DNA from: an uncultured Candidatus Saccharibacteria bacterium
GTDB taxonomy: Bacteria > Patescibacteriota > Saccharimonadia > Saccharimonadales > Saccharimonadaceae
Direction: 5' to 3'
DNA length: 15,332 nucleotides
Assembly: GCA_948944455.1 (NCBI GenBank)
Contig: CARBES010000026.1
Coordinates: 1 to 15,332, forward strand
The notes under the pieces: generated by a model
Databases searched by the model: none
Told to the model about the DNA's origin: nothing
What the model saw: the letters and a program-made list of their open reading frames with translations, nothing else
Position numbers and translations under genes: made by a program
In this document: piece by piece, positions 1 through 7,351 of the stretch
Layout of the letters: every line of letters begins with the position of its first letter
How positions within the stretch are numbered: the first letter of the stretch is position 1

Positions 1-63
1 CCCATTTACTGTGTCCGGACATAAGTTTCCTTCCCTATTGTTATTTTGATCAAAAACGATTCG

Positions 64-150
64 TGGTGCCCGAGACAGGGGTTGAACCTGCACCTGATTG
101 CTCAGACTAGCACCTGAAGCTAGCGCGTCTGCCAATTCCGCCACTCGGGC
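64..150 (-). tRNA. tRNA-Leu(CAG)
   Basis: Reads leucine CUG codons. On the minus strand the acceptor arms GCCCGAG and CTCGGGC pair fully, followed by discriminator A and an encoded CCA (64-66). The anticodon arm is CTAGC/GCTAG closing a 7-nt loop TTCAGGT, which gives anticodon CAG. A variable arm and the T-arm with GTTCAA are present, as expected for a long-variable-arm leucine tRNA (84 nt before CCA). It lies downstream of ftsH on the same strand, separated from it by a hairpin terminator, and has its own extended -10 at 219-227. Confidence 0.96.
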
Positions 151-218
151 ACATGTGTCGACAACTTGTTTCCGGCGAGGAATAAGTGTAGCTCGCAACG
201 GTGGGTCGACTTGGAGTT

Positions 219-227
219 ATTATATCA
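219..227 (-). promoter_or_regulatory. Extended -10 promoter for tRNA-Leu
   Basis: The minus strand reads TGATATAAT, a perfect extended -10. Expected transcription start is near 212, leaving about 60 nt of 5' leader before the mature tRNA end at 150. No good -35 is visible because the upstream sequence is the ftsH terminator hairpin. It fits the TGnTATAAT form seen repeatedly in this window. Confidence 0.5.
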
Positions 228-228
228 C

Positions 229-257
229 AAAATACCCCTGTCTGGTAGGGGTATTTT
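229..257. terminator. Bidirectional intrinsic terminator
   Basis: Perfect 11-bp inverted repeat (AAAATACCCCT at 229-239, AGGGGTATTTT at 247-257) with a 7-nt loop. The A4 and T4 ends give a U-tract in either direction. It lies 32 bases beyond the ftsH stop and should end ftsH transcription on the minus strand. The tRNA-Leu promoter begins directly after it. Confidence 0.8.
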
Positions 258-288
258 GATGCGTTATTTAGTTTTGGTGGCAGTAGAT

Positions 289-2193
289 TTAGTGGAGTTT
301 GGCGGCGGTGGGGAGTTTCGCGTCTTTGAGAAGCGGGGCAAGCTCCTCTTCTTCAAGGGTTTCTTGCTTCAGGAGAGCTTCGGCGAGGCGGTCGAGGACA
401 GCCGTATTTGCTTTCAGAACGGCTTCAGCACGAGCTGCGGCTTCGTCGGAAAGAAGCTTGACTTCTTGATCGATAAGTTCGGCGGTTTTCTCAGAATAAG
501 GTTTGCCGGTGGCGATAGTATAATAGCCAGTTTCCCCTTCCGGGAAGACGAGGTTGCGAGTTTGTTTGCCCATGCCCTCTTCGACAATCATCTCTTTACT
601 AAGCTGGGCGACATTTTGGAGGTCAGAAGAGGCACCAGTCGTGATGGCCTCAGGACCGAAAACGAGCTTCTCGGCGATACGGCCGCCCATAGCGCGGGCA
701 AGAATATCTTTGAGTTCATAAATATTCTTATAGCTGCGGTCTTCGGGCGGGAGGAACCAGGTGACGCCGCCGGTATGCCCGCGGGGGATAATCGTGACTT
801 TATGAACAGGGTCGGAATCCGGCAAGACGTGGCCGACAATAGCGTGACCGGCTTCGTGATAAGCGGTAAGTTTGCGTTCATGGTCATTCATGACTTTACT
901 CTTGCGTTCTGGGCCGATGGCGACGCGCTCGAAGGCTTCAGTCAAATCTTGGTTAGTGATTTCTTTGTGGCCTTCGCGGGCGGCGGTGATGGCGGCTTCG
1001 TTTGCGATATTAGCGAGGTCAGCGCCAGAACTACCAGCGGTTTTCGCGGCGAGAGCGTCAAGATTGACGTCCTTCGTAACGGGTTTGTTCTTGAAGTGAA
1101 CATTCAAAATCTCGAGGCGATCTTTGCGTTCCGGCAGAGTAACGTTGATATGGCGATCGAAACGACCCGGGCGGAGGAGGGCTTTGTCAAGCATATCGAC
1201 ACGGTTCGTGGCGGCAATGACGATGACGCCAGAGTCATTATCGAAACCGTCCATCTCAACGAGAATTTGGTTCAAAGTCTGCTCGTCTTCGCGGCCAGCA
1301 CCACCGCGAGCATCGCGTTTATGGGCGACGGCGTCGATTTCGTCGATGAAGATAATTGAGGGGGCATTCTTCTTCGCCTTTGCGAAGAGATCACGGACAC
1401 GAGAAGCACCAACACCGACGAACATTTCGGCGAATTCAGAACCGGAAATACTGAAGAATGGTACGGCGGCTTCGCCGGCGACGGCGCGAGCCATGAGGGT
1501 TTTACCAGTGCCAGGCTCGCCAGCAAGGAGAACGCCGCGCGGGATTTTGGCGCCGAGTTTTTCATACTTTTTCGGCTCTTTCAAGAAATCAACAACTTCC
1601 TCGAGGTCTTGTTTCGCAGCTTCGTTCCCGGCAACGTCTTTGAAGAGGACTTTTTTCTTGTCTGGGCCGTAAAGTTTCGCCTTGGCTTTGCCGAAGCCCA
1701 TGGATTGATTATTCATGGACTGGGCTTGGCGCATCATAGAGCTAAAGAACAGAATGATAATGATGACTGGGATAACGATAATTGCAATATCGAGAGCATA
1801 GTCCCAGAAACTGGAGACTTCTTTATATTCGATGACTGGATACTTAGCCTGACATTCGGTCAGTTCATCACCGTTTTTGTCGACGCAATGGTCGATGAGC
1901 CCCTGCTCGTAGAGCGTGCCGGAAGCATCTTTGCGGGAAGTTTGAGAATAACGATCTTCACCTTTCTTGGTGATTTTAAGCGTGCTACCTTCAACGGTAA
2001 TTTTCGCGATATCGCCATTTTCGTCGTTCGCGCGGGCGATTACATCGGAAAGCGGAACTTCTTCAATAGTCTGGCTCGGAGTAAAGAGAGTGGCAAGCAT
2101 GCCGCAAAAAATGACGAGCAGAAAAATGAACGAAAACCAGCGGAGGATATTGCTTCCCTTTTGCTGCGGTTTTTTCTTAGTGGCTTGTGGCAC
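289..2193 (-). CDS. ftsH: FtsH, membrane-bound ATP-dependent zinc metalloprotease
   Basis: Hexameric AAA+ protease that extracts and degrades misfolded membrane proteins and some cytosolic regulators. Seen in the 634 aa: TM1 at about 17-37, an extracytoplasmic domain at about 38-130, TM2 at about 131-152, Walker A GEPGTGKT (225-232), pore residues FVG (258-260), Walker B FIDEID (282-287), second region of homology ending RPGRFDR (341-347), zinc motif HEAGH (446-450) and probable third zinc ligand D524. Length is normal for the family. The start is GTG at 2193, preceded by a strong AAGGAGGT site 4 nt upstream. The extracytoplasmic domain has two cysteines (C103, C114) that could form a disulphide; I do not know whether this is common in FtsH. 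No clear promoter lies between the start and tRNA-Pro(CGG), 102 nt upstream on the same strand, so co-transcription with that tRNA is likely. Long open frames on the opposite strand here are shadows. Confidence 0.97.
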   Translation of the reverse strand: MPQATKKKPQQKGSNILRWFSFIFLLVIFCGMLATLFTPSQTIEEVPLSDVIARANDENGDIAKITVEGSTLKITKKGEDRYSQTSRKDASGTLYEQGLIDHCVDKNGDELTECQAKYPVIEYKEVSSFWDYALDIAIIVIPVIIIILFFSSMMRQAQSMNNQSMGFGKAKAKLYGPDKKKVLFKDVAGNEAAKQDLEEVVDFLKEPKKYEKLGAKIPRGVLLAGEPGTGKTLMARAVAGEAAVPFFSISGSEFAEMFVGVGASRVRDLFAKAKKNAPSIIFIDEIDAVAHKRDARGGAGREDEQTLNQILVEMDGFDNDSGVIVIAATNRVDMLDKALLRPGRFDRHINVTLPERKDRLEILNVHFKNKPVTKDVNLDALAAKTAGSSGADLANIANEAAITAAREGHKEITNQDLTEAFERVAIGPERKSKVMNDHERKLTAYHEAGHAIVGHVLPDSDPVHKVTIIPRGHTGGVTWFLPPEDRSYKNIYELKDILARAMGGRIAEKLVFGPEAITTGASSDLQNVAQLSKEMIVEEGMGKQTRNLVFPEGETGYYTIATGKPYSEKTAELIDQEVKLLSDEAAARAEAVLKANTAVLDRLAEALLKQETLEEEELAPLLKDAKLPTAAKLH

Positions 2194-2295
2194 GATGACC
2201 TCCTTGTTATGGTTTCAGATGTGGCAGATATGCCGTATATAATATGTTGCAAAATACATGGGGTGATTTTCAGTCTGTTGACCAAAAATCCTAAA

Positions 2296-2371
2296 TGGTC
2301 TGGGTGATCGGATTTGAACCGACGACCTCGCAGTCCCGAACCGCGCGCGCTACCAGCTGCGCCACACCCAG
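2296..2371 (-). tRNA. tRNA-Pro(CGG)
   Basis: Reads proline CCG codons. Minus strand: acceptor CTGGGTG pairs with CACCCAG, discriminator A, encoded CCA (2296-2298). The anticodon stem CGCGG/CTGCG closes loop TTCGGGA, giving CGG. The C1-G72 pair is the bacterial tRNA-Pro identity signature. It is followed on the same strand by ftsH. A TATAAT on the minus strand at 2380-2385 would start transcription about 2 nt before the mature 5' end. Confidence 0.96.
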
Positions 2372-2379
2372 ATATATCT

Positions 2380-2385
2380 ATTATA
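2380..2385 (-). promoter_or_regulatory. Possible -10 for tRNA-Pro(CGG)
   Basis: Minus-strand TATAAT, nine bases before the mature tRNA 5' end. There is no TGn extension and no convincing -35. The position alone makes it the best candidate. It may also supply ftsH transcripts, since nothing better lies between the tRNA and ftsH. Confidence 0.35.
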
Positions 2386-2482
2386 TTATCACAGATTGAG
2401 GAAAATGGGAAGGAATTCGCGGGGGTTTCTCTGCGGCGGGTCTGCTGGGATGCAAAAAGTTCTGGTGTATTTTATGGTTGTA

Positions 2483-2491
2483 TGGTATAAT
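2483..2491 (+). promoter_or_regulatory. Extended -10 promoter for tRNA-Pro(UGG)
   Basis: TGGTATAAT, a perfect extended -10 with expected start near 2498, only 2-3 nt before the mature tRNA 5' end (2501). No -35 is evident. No other promoter is visible before the gene at 2587, so this probably drives the tRNA and the two protein genes after it. Confidence 0.65.
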
Positions 2492-2500
2492 TAGTTGTGC

Positions 2501-2576
2501 CGGGGCGTAGCACAGTTGGTAGCGCGCAGCGTTTGGGACGCTGAGGTCGCCTGTTCGAGTCAGGTCGCCCCGACCA
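2501..2576 (+). tRNA. tRNA-Pro(TGG)
   Basis: Reads proline CCA/CCG and probably other CCN codons. Acceptor CGGGGCG pairs with CGCCCCG, discriminator A, encoded CCA (2574-2576). The anticodon stem CAGCG/CGCTG closes loop TTTGGGA, giving TGG. C1-G72 is present. The next protein start codon lies only 10 nt after the CCA, so tRNA 3'-end processing would create the 5' end of that mRNA. Confidence 0.97.
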
Positions 2577-2586
2577 GATATTGTTG

Positions 2587-3132
2587 ATGAAGAAAAGTGA
2601 ACGCGGACAAGTTGGTTTAGTTGGAGAATACGCCGTTTTGTCGGCGCTTATTTTAAATGGATTTAATGCGGCGAGAACAGATGGCAACTCTAAAGATATT
2701 GACATCTTGTGTATGAATTCGGAGTTCTCCAAAATGACCAAAGTACAGGTAAAAGCTGAAGGGCCGGATACTTTTTATCAAAAGAATAAGGAGTCCTTGC
2801 CGCACTATGCGTTCCACGTTTCGACTTCGGAGAAGTATCGGACGAATTATCGGCAGACAATTCTTGATCAGGAGATTTATTTCGTGTTTTATCTTTGTCC
2901 GCAAACTCCTACGGCATTAGAGGCAAAGCCTTTTGATAGAAATCGCACATACGGCAGGTTCTTTGTTGCTTCGCCTGAAGAAGTCGTGAGGCAGCTGGAT
3001 TTTCAAGCGGAGCATGGCAACTGTAAGTATTTATACTTTCGCGTTTTTGAAGAAGTTGATGACTTTTGTCGGAGGGTGGAAGGTGATATGATGAGCGATT
3101 TTGAGAATCGCTGGGATAAGCTGAGAGGTTAA
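2587..3132 (+). CDS. PD-(D/E)XK nuclease-like protein
   Basis: Unnamed 181-aa protein with the outline of a PD-(D/E)XK nuclease fold. It has a helix with conserved glutamate (GEYAVLSAL, E14), then DGNSKDIDI (candidate D37/D39), then a strand QVKA carrying Q54-x-K56 in place of the commoner E-x-K. The same E, D, QxK order occurs in small stand-alone endonucleases and Holliday-junction-resolvase-like proteins; the assignment is from motif order only. ATG 2587 is chosen; TTG at 2581 and 2584 are in frame and neither they nor the ATG has a Shine-Dalgarno site. It sits 10 nt after tRNA-Pro(TGG) and 2 nt before the next gene, so tRNA plus two genes probably form one transcript. Activity is unproven. 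Confidence 0.72.
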   Translation: MKKSERGQVGLVGEYAVLSALILNGFNAARTDGNSKDIDILCMNSEFSKMTKVQVKAEGPDTFYQKNKESLPHYAFHVSTSEKYRTNYRQTILDQEIYFVFYLCPQTPTALEAKPFDRNRTYGRFFVASPEEVVRQLDFQAEHGNCKYLYFRVFEEVDDFCRRVEGDMMSDFENRWDKLRG

Positions 3133-3134
3133 GT

Positions 3135-3527
3135 ATGAATGAGGTACAGAAAATTGAACAGAACTTTCGCGAGTTAATTATTGAAAAGTCTAGGTTCTGC
3201 GGGTTTGATAAGTATTTAGAGGAAAATTCGGATTTTGAGTTTCCGGAGGTGACGCGAGATTTGCTAGGCTGGGAGAATGGGCGACGCATCGTGATCCCAG
3301 GGATGTTTGGCGGCTTTGATTATTTTCTGGAGGAGACGCCCCAGGGGCTGGTCTTGTATACCGAGCAGTCGAGCCGGATGGACCGGGATAGCAGTGATTA
3401 TTTGTATTACGAAGTGACAGAGCATGGAAGCAGGAGGCTTGAGGGCGAGGAGCGAGAGGCGGCTCATGAGAAGTTTTGGAAGATGGTTCGGCGGCAGCAC
3501 GAGGAGCGGATGCGAAAAATACGGTAG
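3135..3527 (+). CDS. Hypothetical protein with PGMFGGF motif
   Basis: I cannot name the family of this 130-aa protein. The N-terminal third is charged and helical. The middle carries VIPGMFGGFDYFLE (around residues 53-66), which looks like a conserved beta-hairpin core. The segment ending near HGSRRL (residues 97-102) is rich in Asp, Ser and Tyr. The C-terminus is a very basic, Arg/Glu-rich helix. No signal peptide or membrane segment is seen. It starts 2 nt after the PD-(D/E)XK-like gene, with a weak site GAGAGG upstream, so the two are surely co-expressed. A partner or inhibitor role for the nuclease-like protein is possible but not shown. Its stop is separated by one base from the stop of the convergent XRE gene. 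Confidence 0.75.
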   Translation: MNEVQKIEQNFRELIIEKSRFCGFDKYLEENSDFEFPEVTRDLLGWENGRRIVIPGMFGGFDYFLEETPQGLVLYTEQSSRMDRDSSDYLYYEVTEHGSRRLEGEEREAAHEKFWKMVRRQHEERMRKIR

Positions 3528-3528
3528 T

Positions 3529-3903
3529 CTATTTCCATACGAAAATCGTACGAAACACGAAAAACGCAATTAGTAACAAGACTATTCCTGCTGCTATTCC
3601 ACCAATGATTAAATACCACTTAACCATCTTTTTCGCATTGTTTACATTTTTATAGACAGAGTTCAATTTTTCTCCGTCAAAACTATTGCTTCTAATCTCT
3701 TCTGAATCTATATCTTTCACTAATTCGTCTAGCGTTATGTCAAAATAATCGCTTAAGATCAACAGTTTTTGGAAATCTGGGTAGGCTTGGCGGGATTCCC
3801 ACTTAGATATGGTTTGCCGAGATACATTTAATTCATTGCTTAAATCTTCTTGCGAAAGCCCTTTTGACTTTCTTAGACTAATTAGTTTTTCGCTAAAATC
3901 CAT
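3529..3903 (-). CDS. XRE-family regulator with C-terminal membrane anchor
   Basis: Small DNA-binding protein (124 aa). Residues about 5-62 form a Cro/CI-type helix-turn-helix (LSQEDLSNELNVSRQTIS followed by KWE), very similar to XRE regulators of Firmicutes. A hydrophilic linker (65-95) leads to one hydrophobic segment at 96-118, so the protein is probably anchored in the membrane with its DNA-binding domain inside. ATG 3903 has AGGAG 6-7 nt upstream. It has its own promoter (TGGTATAAT at 3934-3942). A 16-bp palindrome over the -35 region suggests autoregulation. The target signal is unknown. The domain layout is typical of Gram-positive bacteria and may indicate horizontal transfer. Confidence 0.88.
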   Translation of the reverse strand: MDFSEKLISLRKSKGLSQEDLSNELNVSRQTISKWESRQAYPDFQKLLILSDYFDITLDELVKDIDSEEIRSNSFDGEKLNSVYKNVNNAKKMVKWYLIIGGIAAGIVLLLIAFFVFRTIFVWK

Positions 3904-3933
3904 AATCTTCTCCTTTTTATAAATTATGAGTAG

Positions 3934-3963
3934 ATTATACCAACCCCATAAATATTACCTCAA
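3934..3963 (-). promoter_or_regulatory. Promoter of the XRE gene
   Basis: Minus strand: TTGAGG (3958-3963), 15 bp, then extended -10 TGGTATAAT (3934-3942); hexamer spacing is 18 bp. Expected start near 3927, giving a 24-nt leader with a good Shine-Dalgarno site before ATG 3903. Confidence 0.65.
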
Positions 3964-3976
3964 CCAACTTTGGTTG
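3961..3976. promoter_or_regulatory. Palindromic operator candidate CAACCAA-CT-TTGGTTG
   Basis: Perfect 7-bp inverted repeat with a 2-bp centre, overlapping the -35 of the XRE gene. Size, symmetry and position are typical of a Cro/CI-type autoregulatory operator. A related sequence occurs upstream of the mazG-like gene at 7352-7366. Confidence 0.5.
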
Positions 3977-4031
3977 GAAATCTGTCAACTTATTTTTACG
4001 ATTTCCAGGAATCGCTATGAGTGAGTCGTCG

Positions 4032-4463
4032 TTATTTCTTCAGCCGTAGCGGGAACTTGATGACCGTGCGGTCATGGCCGTTGGCGTCGGGTTCGGTGGC
4101 AGTGAAGGGGTCGGCGGCGAGTTCTACTTCCCCGCTGTAGTTGTAGGCGCCGGGTGTGTGCGATTCGAAAAGATGGAGTTTGATGCCGTTCGTATTTGAC
4201 TCGGCGAGAGTTTTGTTTTGCGAATAATCAATGCGCTGGTCGCCGGTTTTGCCCATGCCGGTATAGTTCAGGGTGTCGCCTTGCCATTCGTCGGCGTGGT
4301 AACATTGTCCATGCTTGACAAAAATGACCAGAGTATTAGTTTGCTTAGACTTGCGCATACCACCCATGTTGCCACACTTGAAGGCTTCGACAATTTCTTG
4401 GTTAGTATAATCCTCACCAGGATGAAAATCGGAAATATTCCTTTTGCTCCTTTGTGATATCAT
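4032..4463 (-). CDS. Stand-alone SRA/PUA-like domain protein (possible modified-DNA reader)
   Basis: Protein of up to 143 aa. The core is GGMRKSKQTNTLVIFVK, then NYTGMGKTGDQ (about 67-76), NKTLAES (83-89), HLFE and YNYSGEVEL (108-115). This resembles the SRA/YDG-like or PUA-like modules that read modified cytosine and occur fused to HNH or helicase domains in modification-dependent restriction enzymes. Here the domain is alone: no nuclease motif is visible. The start is uncertain. ATG 4463 has no Shine-Dalgarno site and directly follows a TATAGT -10-like element, whereas an AAAGGAG site lies inside the frame just before an ATT codon. It is divergent from the TetR-type gene. The family call rests on motif recall; the DNA-reading role is inferred. 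Confidence 0.65.
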   Translation of the reverse strand: MISQRSKRNISDFHPGEDYTNQEIVEAFKCGNMGGMRKSKQTNTLVIFVKHGQCYHADEWQGDTLNYTGMGKTGDQRIDYSQNKTLAESNTNGIKLHLFESHTPGAYNYSGEVELAADPFTATEPDANGHDRTVIKFPLRLKK

Positions 4464-4488
4464 ACTATATTTTTCTGGTTTAAACTTG

Positions 4489-4517
4489 TTGATTTTTATC
4501 GGTATATTTGTTATAAT
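4489..4517 (+). promoter_or_regulatory. Promoter of the TetR-type gene
   Basis: TTGATT (4489-4494), 17 bp, TATAAT (4512-4517), with TGT directly before the hexamer (extended -10). Expected start near 4524, leaving about a 75-nt leader. A four-codon frame (ATG 4564, stop TGA 4576-4578) lies in the leader and its stop overlaps an in-frame TTG at 4575. Confidence 0.75.
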
Positions 4518-4598
4518 ACTTGAATATATTACTTTTAGTTACGCAATTGGTAGGTTGTTCTTGATGGAAGCAGTTTGAGGTTGCGGGAAAGGGCCGCA

Positions 4599-5258
4599 AT
4601 GAGCCATTCGGGCGCGCAATCTCAAAGCGCGGATTTAGACAATAGTTTTAATTTTGCAAGTTCGCCGGGGGCTGGCGCGGTGGGCGGCCGGTTTGGCAAT
4701 AGGGATAGGAGGCGCGCAAGTGGCGCTACTGAGGCGGGGCGTCGAGCAGCCAACAGAGATGATGAGCGGTTTTTGAGACAGGAAAAGCTGATTCAGCACG
4801 AACTAGAGCGAGCTTTAGCGAAACGGCGAATTGGACTAAAGGCTTCCGAGCTTTGCCGAGATGCGGAAATGTCGAGGTCGACTTTTTATGCACATTACAA
4901 AAGCTGCGACGAGGCGTTGACTTGGTATGAATTACGGCTGGAAGAAGAATTTGTGAGATCATTACCGCAAAACTTAAGACGAGAGCTGGCGTTTGTGCGG
5001 CTTTTTAGTTTTATTTCAAAACACCAACAGTATTTTTCTGCAACTTTTCAAAATCAAAATATGTTTCTTCTGACGCGGCTAGTAAAACATGTTTGCGCGC
5101 CGGGAGCTGAGCTGAATCAAAAAGCGTATGTATTATATGTCTGGTCGGTACAGGCGATGATCTGGTGCTGGGGTGAGTGTGATAATTTCTCCGCAGCGAA
5201 GGCGGAAATTTATCGGAAAAAGTTAATGATGCTACGGGTAATGGATTATGGGTTGTAA
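4599..5258 (+). CDS. TetR-type transcriptional regulator with a disordered N-terminus
   Basis: The first 60 or so residues are low-complexity (Gly, Ala, Ser, Arg), probably disordered. Next comes a TetR-like helix-turn-helix (about 81-102: LKASELCRDAEMSRSTFY then AHYKS). The C-terminal 110 residues are helical and would be the ligand/dimer domain; they match no family I recognise. ATG 4599 (219 aa) is preferred, with AAAGGG 5 nt upstream; TTG 4575 (227 aa) with GGAAG upstream is the alternative. It is divergent from the SRA-like gene, sharing about 130 bp of intergenic DNA, so it may regulate that neighbour. Its 3' end faces the helicase gene, 31 bases away. Confidence 0.8.
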   Translation: MSHSGAQSQSADLDNSFNFASSPGAGAVGGRFGNRDRRRASGATEAGRRAANRDDERFLRQEKLIQHELERALAKRRIGLKASELCRDAEMSRSTFYAHYKSCDEALTWYELRLEEEFVRSLPQNLRRELAFVRLFSFISKHQQYFSATFQNQNMFLLTRLVKHVCAPGAELNQKAYVLYVWSVQAMIWCWGECDNFSAAKAEIYRKKLMMLRVMDYGL

Positions 5259-5289
5259 GCTGTTTTCTGCAAAGAAGAGCTAGCGCCTA

Positions 5290-7008
5290 TCACGACATAA
5301 GTGCTTGCAAATATTCCCTGAGGTTATTGTCGCAGGCATAAATATACGTACCATTCATGCCACGAGTACAAAGTACGCGATAAATGTTAAATACGTACTC
5401 CAATAATTCTGATTCTGATGTGTTGATTTTTCCGTTGCGATCATGATACTCGGCAGGATCTATGTAAATTCTTTGAGCTACTGGGTCGAACTTTAGTTCA
5501 TTACCAATGATAACCCCCGCATAGTTTAGATCAAACCCTTGTATAGTGTGGATGCAACCAATTTCGTTAACTGAGTTCTGGTCACTAATCCAACTTTCAT
5601 ATTTAACGTTCCATATGTACCGATGTCCATCGATATCGATGTCGTAGAGACCTTTATTAATATATTGCTGAGTTTCAAGATCGTTCTTCGGGGCTGGGAT
5701 GAGTCGGTTTTTTGTTCGCCACTTCCAGGCATAGCCAGCTACGACTCTACAGAGGCCATGCTTAGCGTTTTTATCCTTGATAGCTCTCACCATCTCGTCT
5801 ATATCGTCAAAAACTCGAAGGTCATACTCTGGAAGCTTTATACGCTTCGTTGCTTTTTGATTGCTAAACACGTCGTTTATAAAATTAACATACTCTTGAC
5901 CACCCTTAAGGCATCGAACTTGGGTTTTTATCTGCAAGGAGCGTAACTCGCGCGTCGTAGCCAGTTTTAAAAAGTCCTCAGTATCCACATCTGCAGCCCT
6001 AATAGATTGATTTTGATCATACAACAGAATTTGACATTTACTCTTTTTAAGAATCCAGTCAAGTTCCGTACTACTCTTGGGAAGGCCCAGGGAAGTATTA
6101 GCTTGATCATATTGCGCATATTGAGACAGATTCCTGCGCTGGCGTAGCCTATGCGCTTCATCGACAATGAGGATGTCAAAGTACTCATCACTATTTGCAA
6201 TTTGACTAGGAGCGTAGACCATTGTCCCGTTAAGACCATGCGTATGAGAAAAAGTCTCTTTTACTATATTTCTTAAGTTCGACATTGAAATTACCAGGCC
6301 AATTTTCAAATTGGGTTTCTCGGTTTTAATGAGGCGCAGTTTTTCTACTAGCTTTGCGTCACCAGAGTCAGAATCATCATCCATTCTAGAACTTAATAAT
6401 TTCATAAGATAGATACCTAATACTGTCTTTCCAGTTCCTGGCCCGCCATTCACAATGAATGTCCTATCAGTAGTACCCCCTATATCTTGAGCGATGGTGC
6501 AGATGATTTCTAGGGCGACGGAGTATTGATCAGCGGTTAAAGTTTTGTATGGCGAATACTTAAACAAGTTTGAGTTCTCGATTTGACTTAGGTTTTGATT
6601 AGCCAGTTTGAGAGATTGCAAATTATGCCAGACCTTTTTAAACTGCGACTCATATTCGGCTTTTTTATAGTAATTATGCTTTTGTTGGCCTGCATTACTA
6701 TTTTGTAGATGAAATTTATTGTCCGCCGACATATGTGAAATCAAAAACGATTCAAGATCAAGTGCAACGGATTTATTGAACGTTTTTCCGGAAATTAACC
6801 TAACTTCTTGTAACCCGCGGCGCTTTGGGTTTTCTAGGTGTTGCCATATACGCACTGTGGCACTAGTGGTTTCTCCTATGTAAACTTCTTTATCGTTATT
6901 AATAATGTATACTGTTGGCCAATTATCTCCGTAGTCCGTCATACGAGCTAGAATCGGAGCGGTTTTGTCAAAGTGTAGTGGAGCTGAGATTGTTATATCG
7001 TTCTTCAT
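5290..7008 (-). CDS. GIY-YIG nuclease fused to DUF2075 (Schlafen-like) helicase
   Basis: Two-domain protein of 572 aa. Residues about 31-92 form a GIY-YIG endonuclease domain: TVYII (Y34), EVYIGET (Y43, G45), R53 and E86 at the catalytic positions, so it looks intact. Residues about 155-570 form a DUF2075 superfamily 1-like ATPase related to Schlafen group helicases: Walker A GGPGTGKT (188-195), Walker B DILIVDEAH (278-286), HTIQGFDL (487-494), and motif VI-like YRVLCTRGMNGTYIYA (543-558). ATG 7008 follows the mazG-like stop by 3 bases with no Shine-Dalgarno site, implying translational coupling. The architecture suggests ATP-dependent movement on DNA or RNA coupled to cutting; a defence role is plausible from context but not shown. 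Confidence 0.92.
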   Translation of the reverse strand: MKNDITISAPLHFDKTAPILARMTDYGDNWPTVYIINNDKEVYIGETTSATVRIWQHLENPKRRGLQEVRLISGKTFNKSVALDLESFLISHMSADNKFHLQNSNAGQQKHNYYKKAEYESQFKKVWHNLQSLKLANQNLSQIENSNLFKYSPYKTLTADQYSVALEIICTIAQDIGGTTDRTFIVNGGPGTGKTVLGIYLMKLLSSRMDDDSDSGDAKLVEKLRLIKTEKPNLKIGLVISMSNLRNIVKETFSHTHGLNGTMVYAPSQIANSDEYFDILIVDEAHRLRQRRNLSQYAQYDQANTSLGLPKSSTELDWILKKSKCQILLYDQNQSIRAADVDTEDFLKLATTRELRSLQIKTQVRCLKGGQEYVNFINDVFSNQKATKRIKLPEYDLRVFDDIDEMVRAIKDKNAKHGLCRVVAGYAWKWRTKNRLIPAPKNDLETQQYINKGLYDIDIDGHRYIWNVKYESWISDQNSVNEIGCIHTIQGFDLNYAGVIIGNELKFDPVAQRIYIDPAEYHDRNGKINTSESELLEYVFNIYRVLCTRGMNGTYIYACDNNLREYLQALMS

Positions 7009-7011
7009 AGT

Positions 7012-7326
7012 TTATAGTTTAGTATATTTTATACTGGTTCCTTTCGCTTTTGATATCGGATACTTACGATCACTTTCTGCAAGTTTATTCAATATGATGT
7101 CTTGTGGGTTGATTGCCAATTTATTAGCTAGCAAAAAACAATACGTCATGACATCAGCGAGTTCACTTCGCACTGCATCCGCATCAAAATGACTACTCCA
7201 CTGAAAACACTCCAATAATTCCCCTGCTTCAATAGAGATAGATTTAGCTAGATTTTCTGGGGAATGGAATTGATCCCAGTCACGTTCTTTTGTAAAATTA
7301 TTGATTGCGTCCTGAATGTCTTGCAT
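7012..7326 (-). CDS. MazG-like nucleotide pyrophosphohydrolase (RS21-C6/dCTPase type)
   Basis: All-alpha NTP pyrophosphohydrolase (104 aa) that would cleave (d)NTPs to NMP and pyrophosphate. The metal-binding pattern ExxE (E33-AG-E36) and ExxD (E55-LA-D58) is intact. The N-terminal INNFTKERDW and C-terminal LAESDRKYPISKAKG match the single-domain dCTPase/RS21-C6 group rather than two-domain MazG. ATG 7326 has no Shine-Dalgarno site; TATAAT ends 7 nt before it, so the mRNA is probably leaderless. It is the first gene of an operon with the helicase-nuclease. In this pairing it could deplete nucleotides during phage growth, or clean up damaged nucleotides; the sequence does not decide. Confidence 0.92.
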   Translation of the reverse strand: MQDIQDAINNFTKERDWDQFHSPENLAKSISIEAGELLECFQWSSHFDADAVRSELADVMTYCFLLANKLAINPQDIILNKLAESDRKYPISKAKGTSIKYTKL

Positions 7327-7333
7327 ACCCTAT

Positions 7334-7339
7334 ATTATA
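7334..7339 (-). promoter_or_regulatory. Leaderless-type promoter of the mazG-like operon
   Basis: Minus-strand TATAAT, 7 nt before ATG 7326. Transcription should begin at or within a base of the A of the ATG. No TGn extension is present, and the -35 region is weak. Confidence 0.65.
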
Positions 7340-7351
7340 CTACTCCCACCT

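Noticed and set aside
166..2307. Long open frames on the plus strand (397 aa and 232 aa) opposite ftsH
   Set aside because: They are antisense to a complete, well-conserved ftsH, have no ribosome-binding site or recognisable domain, and follow its codon structure.
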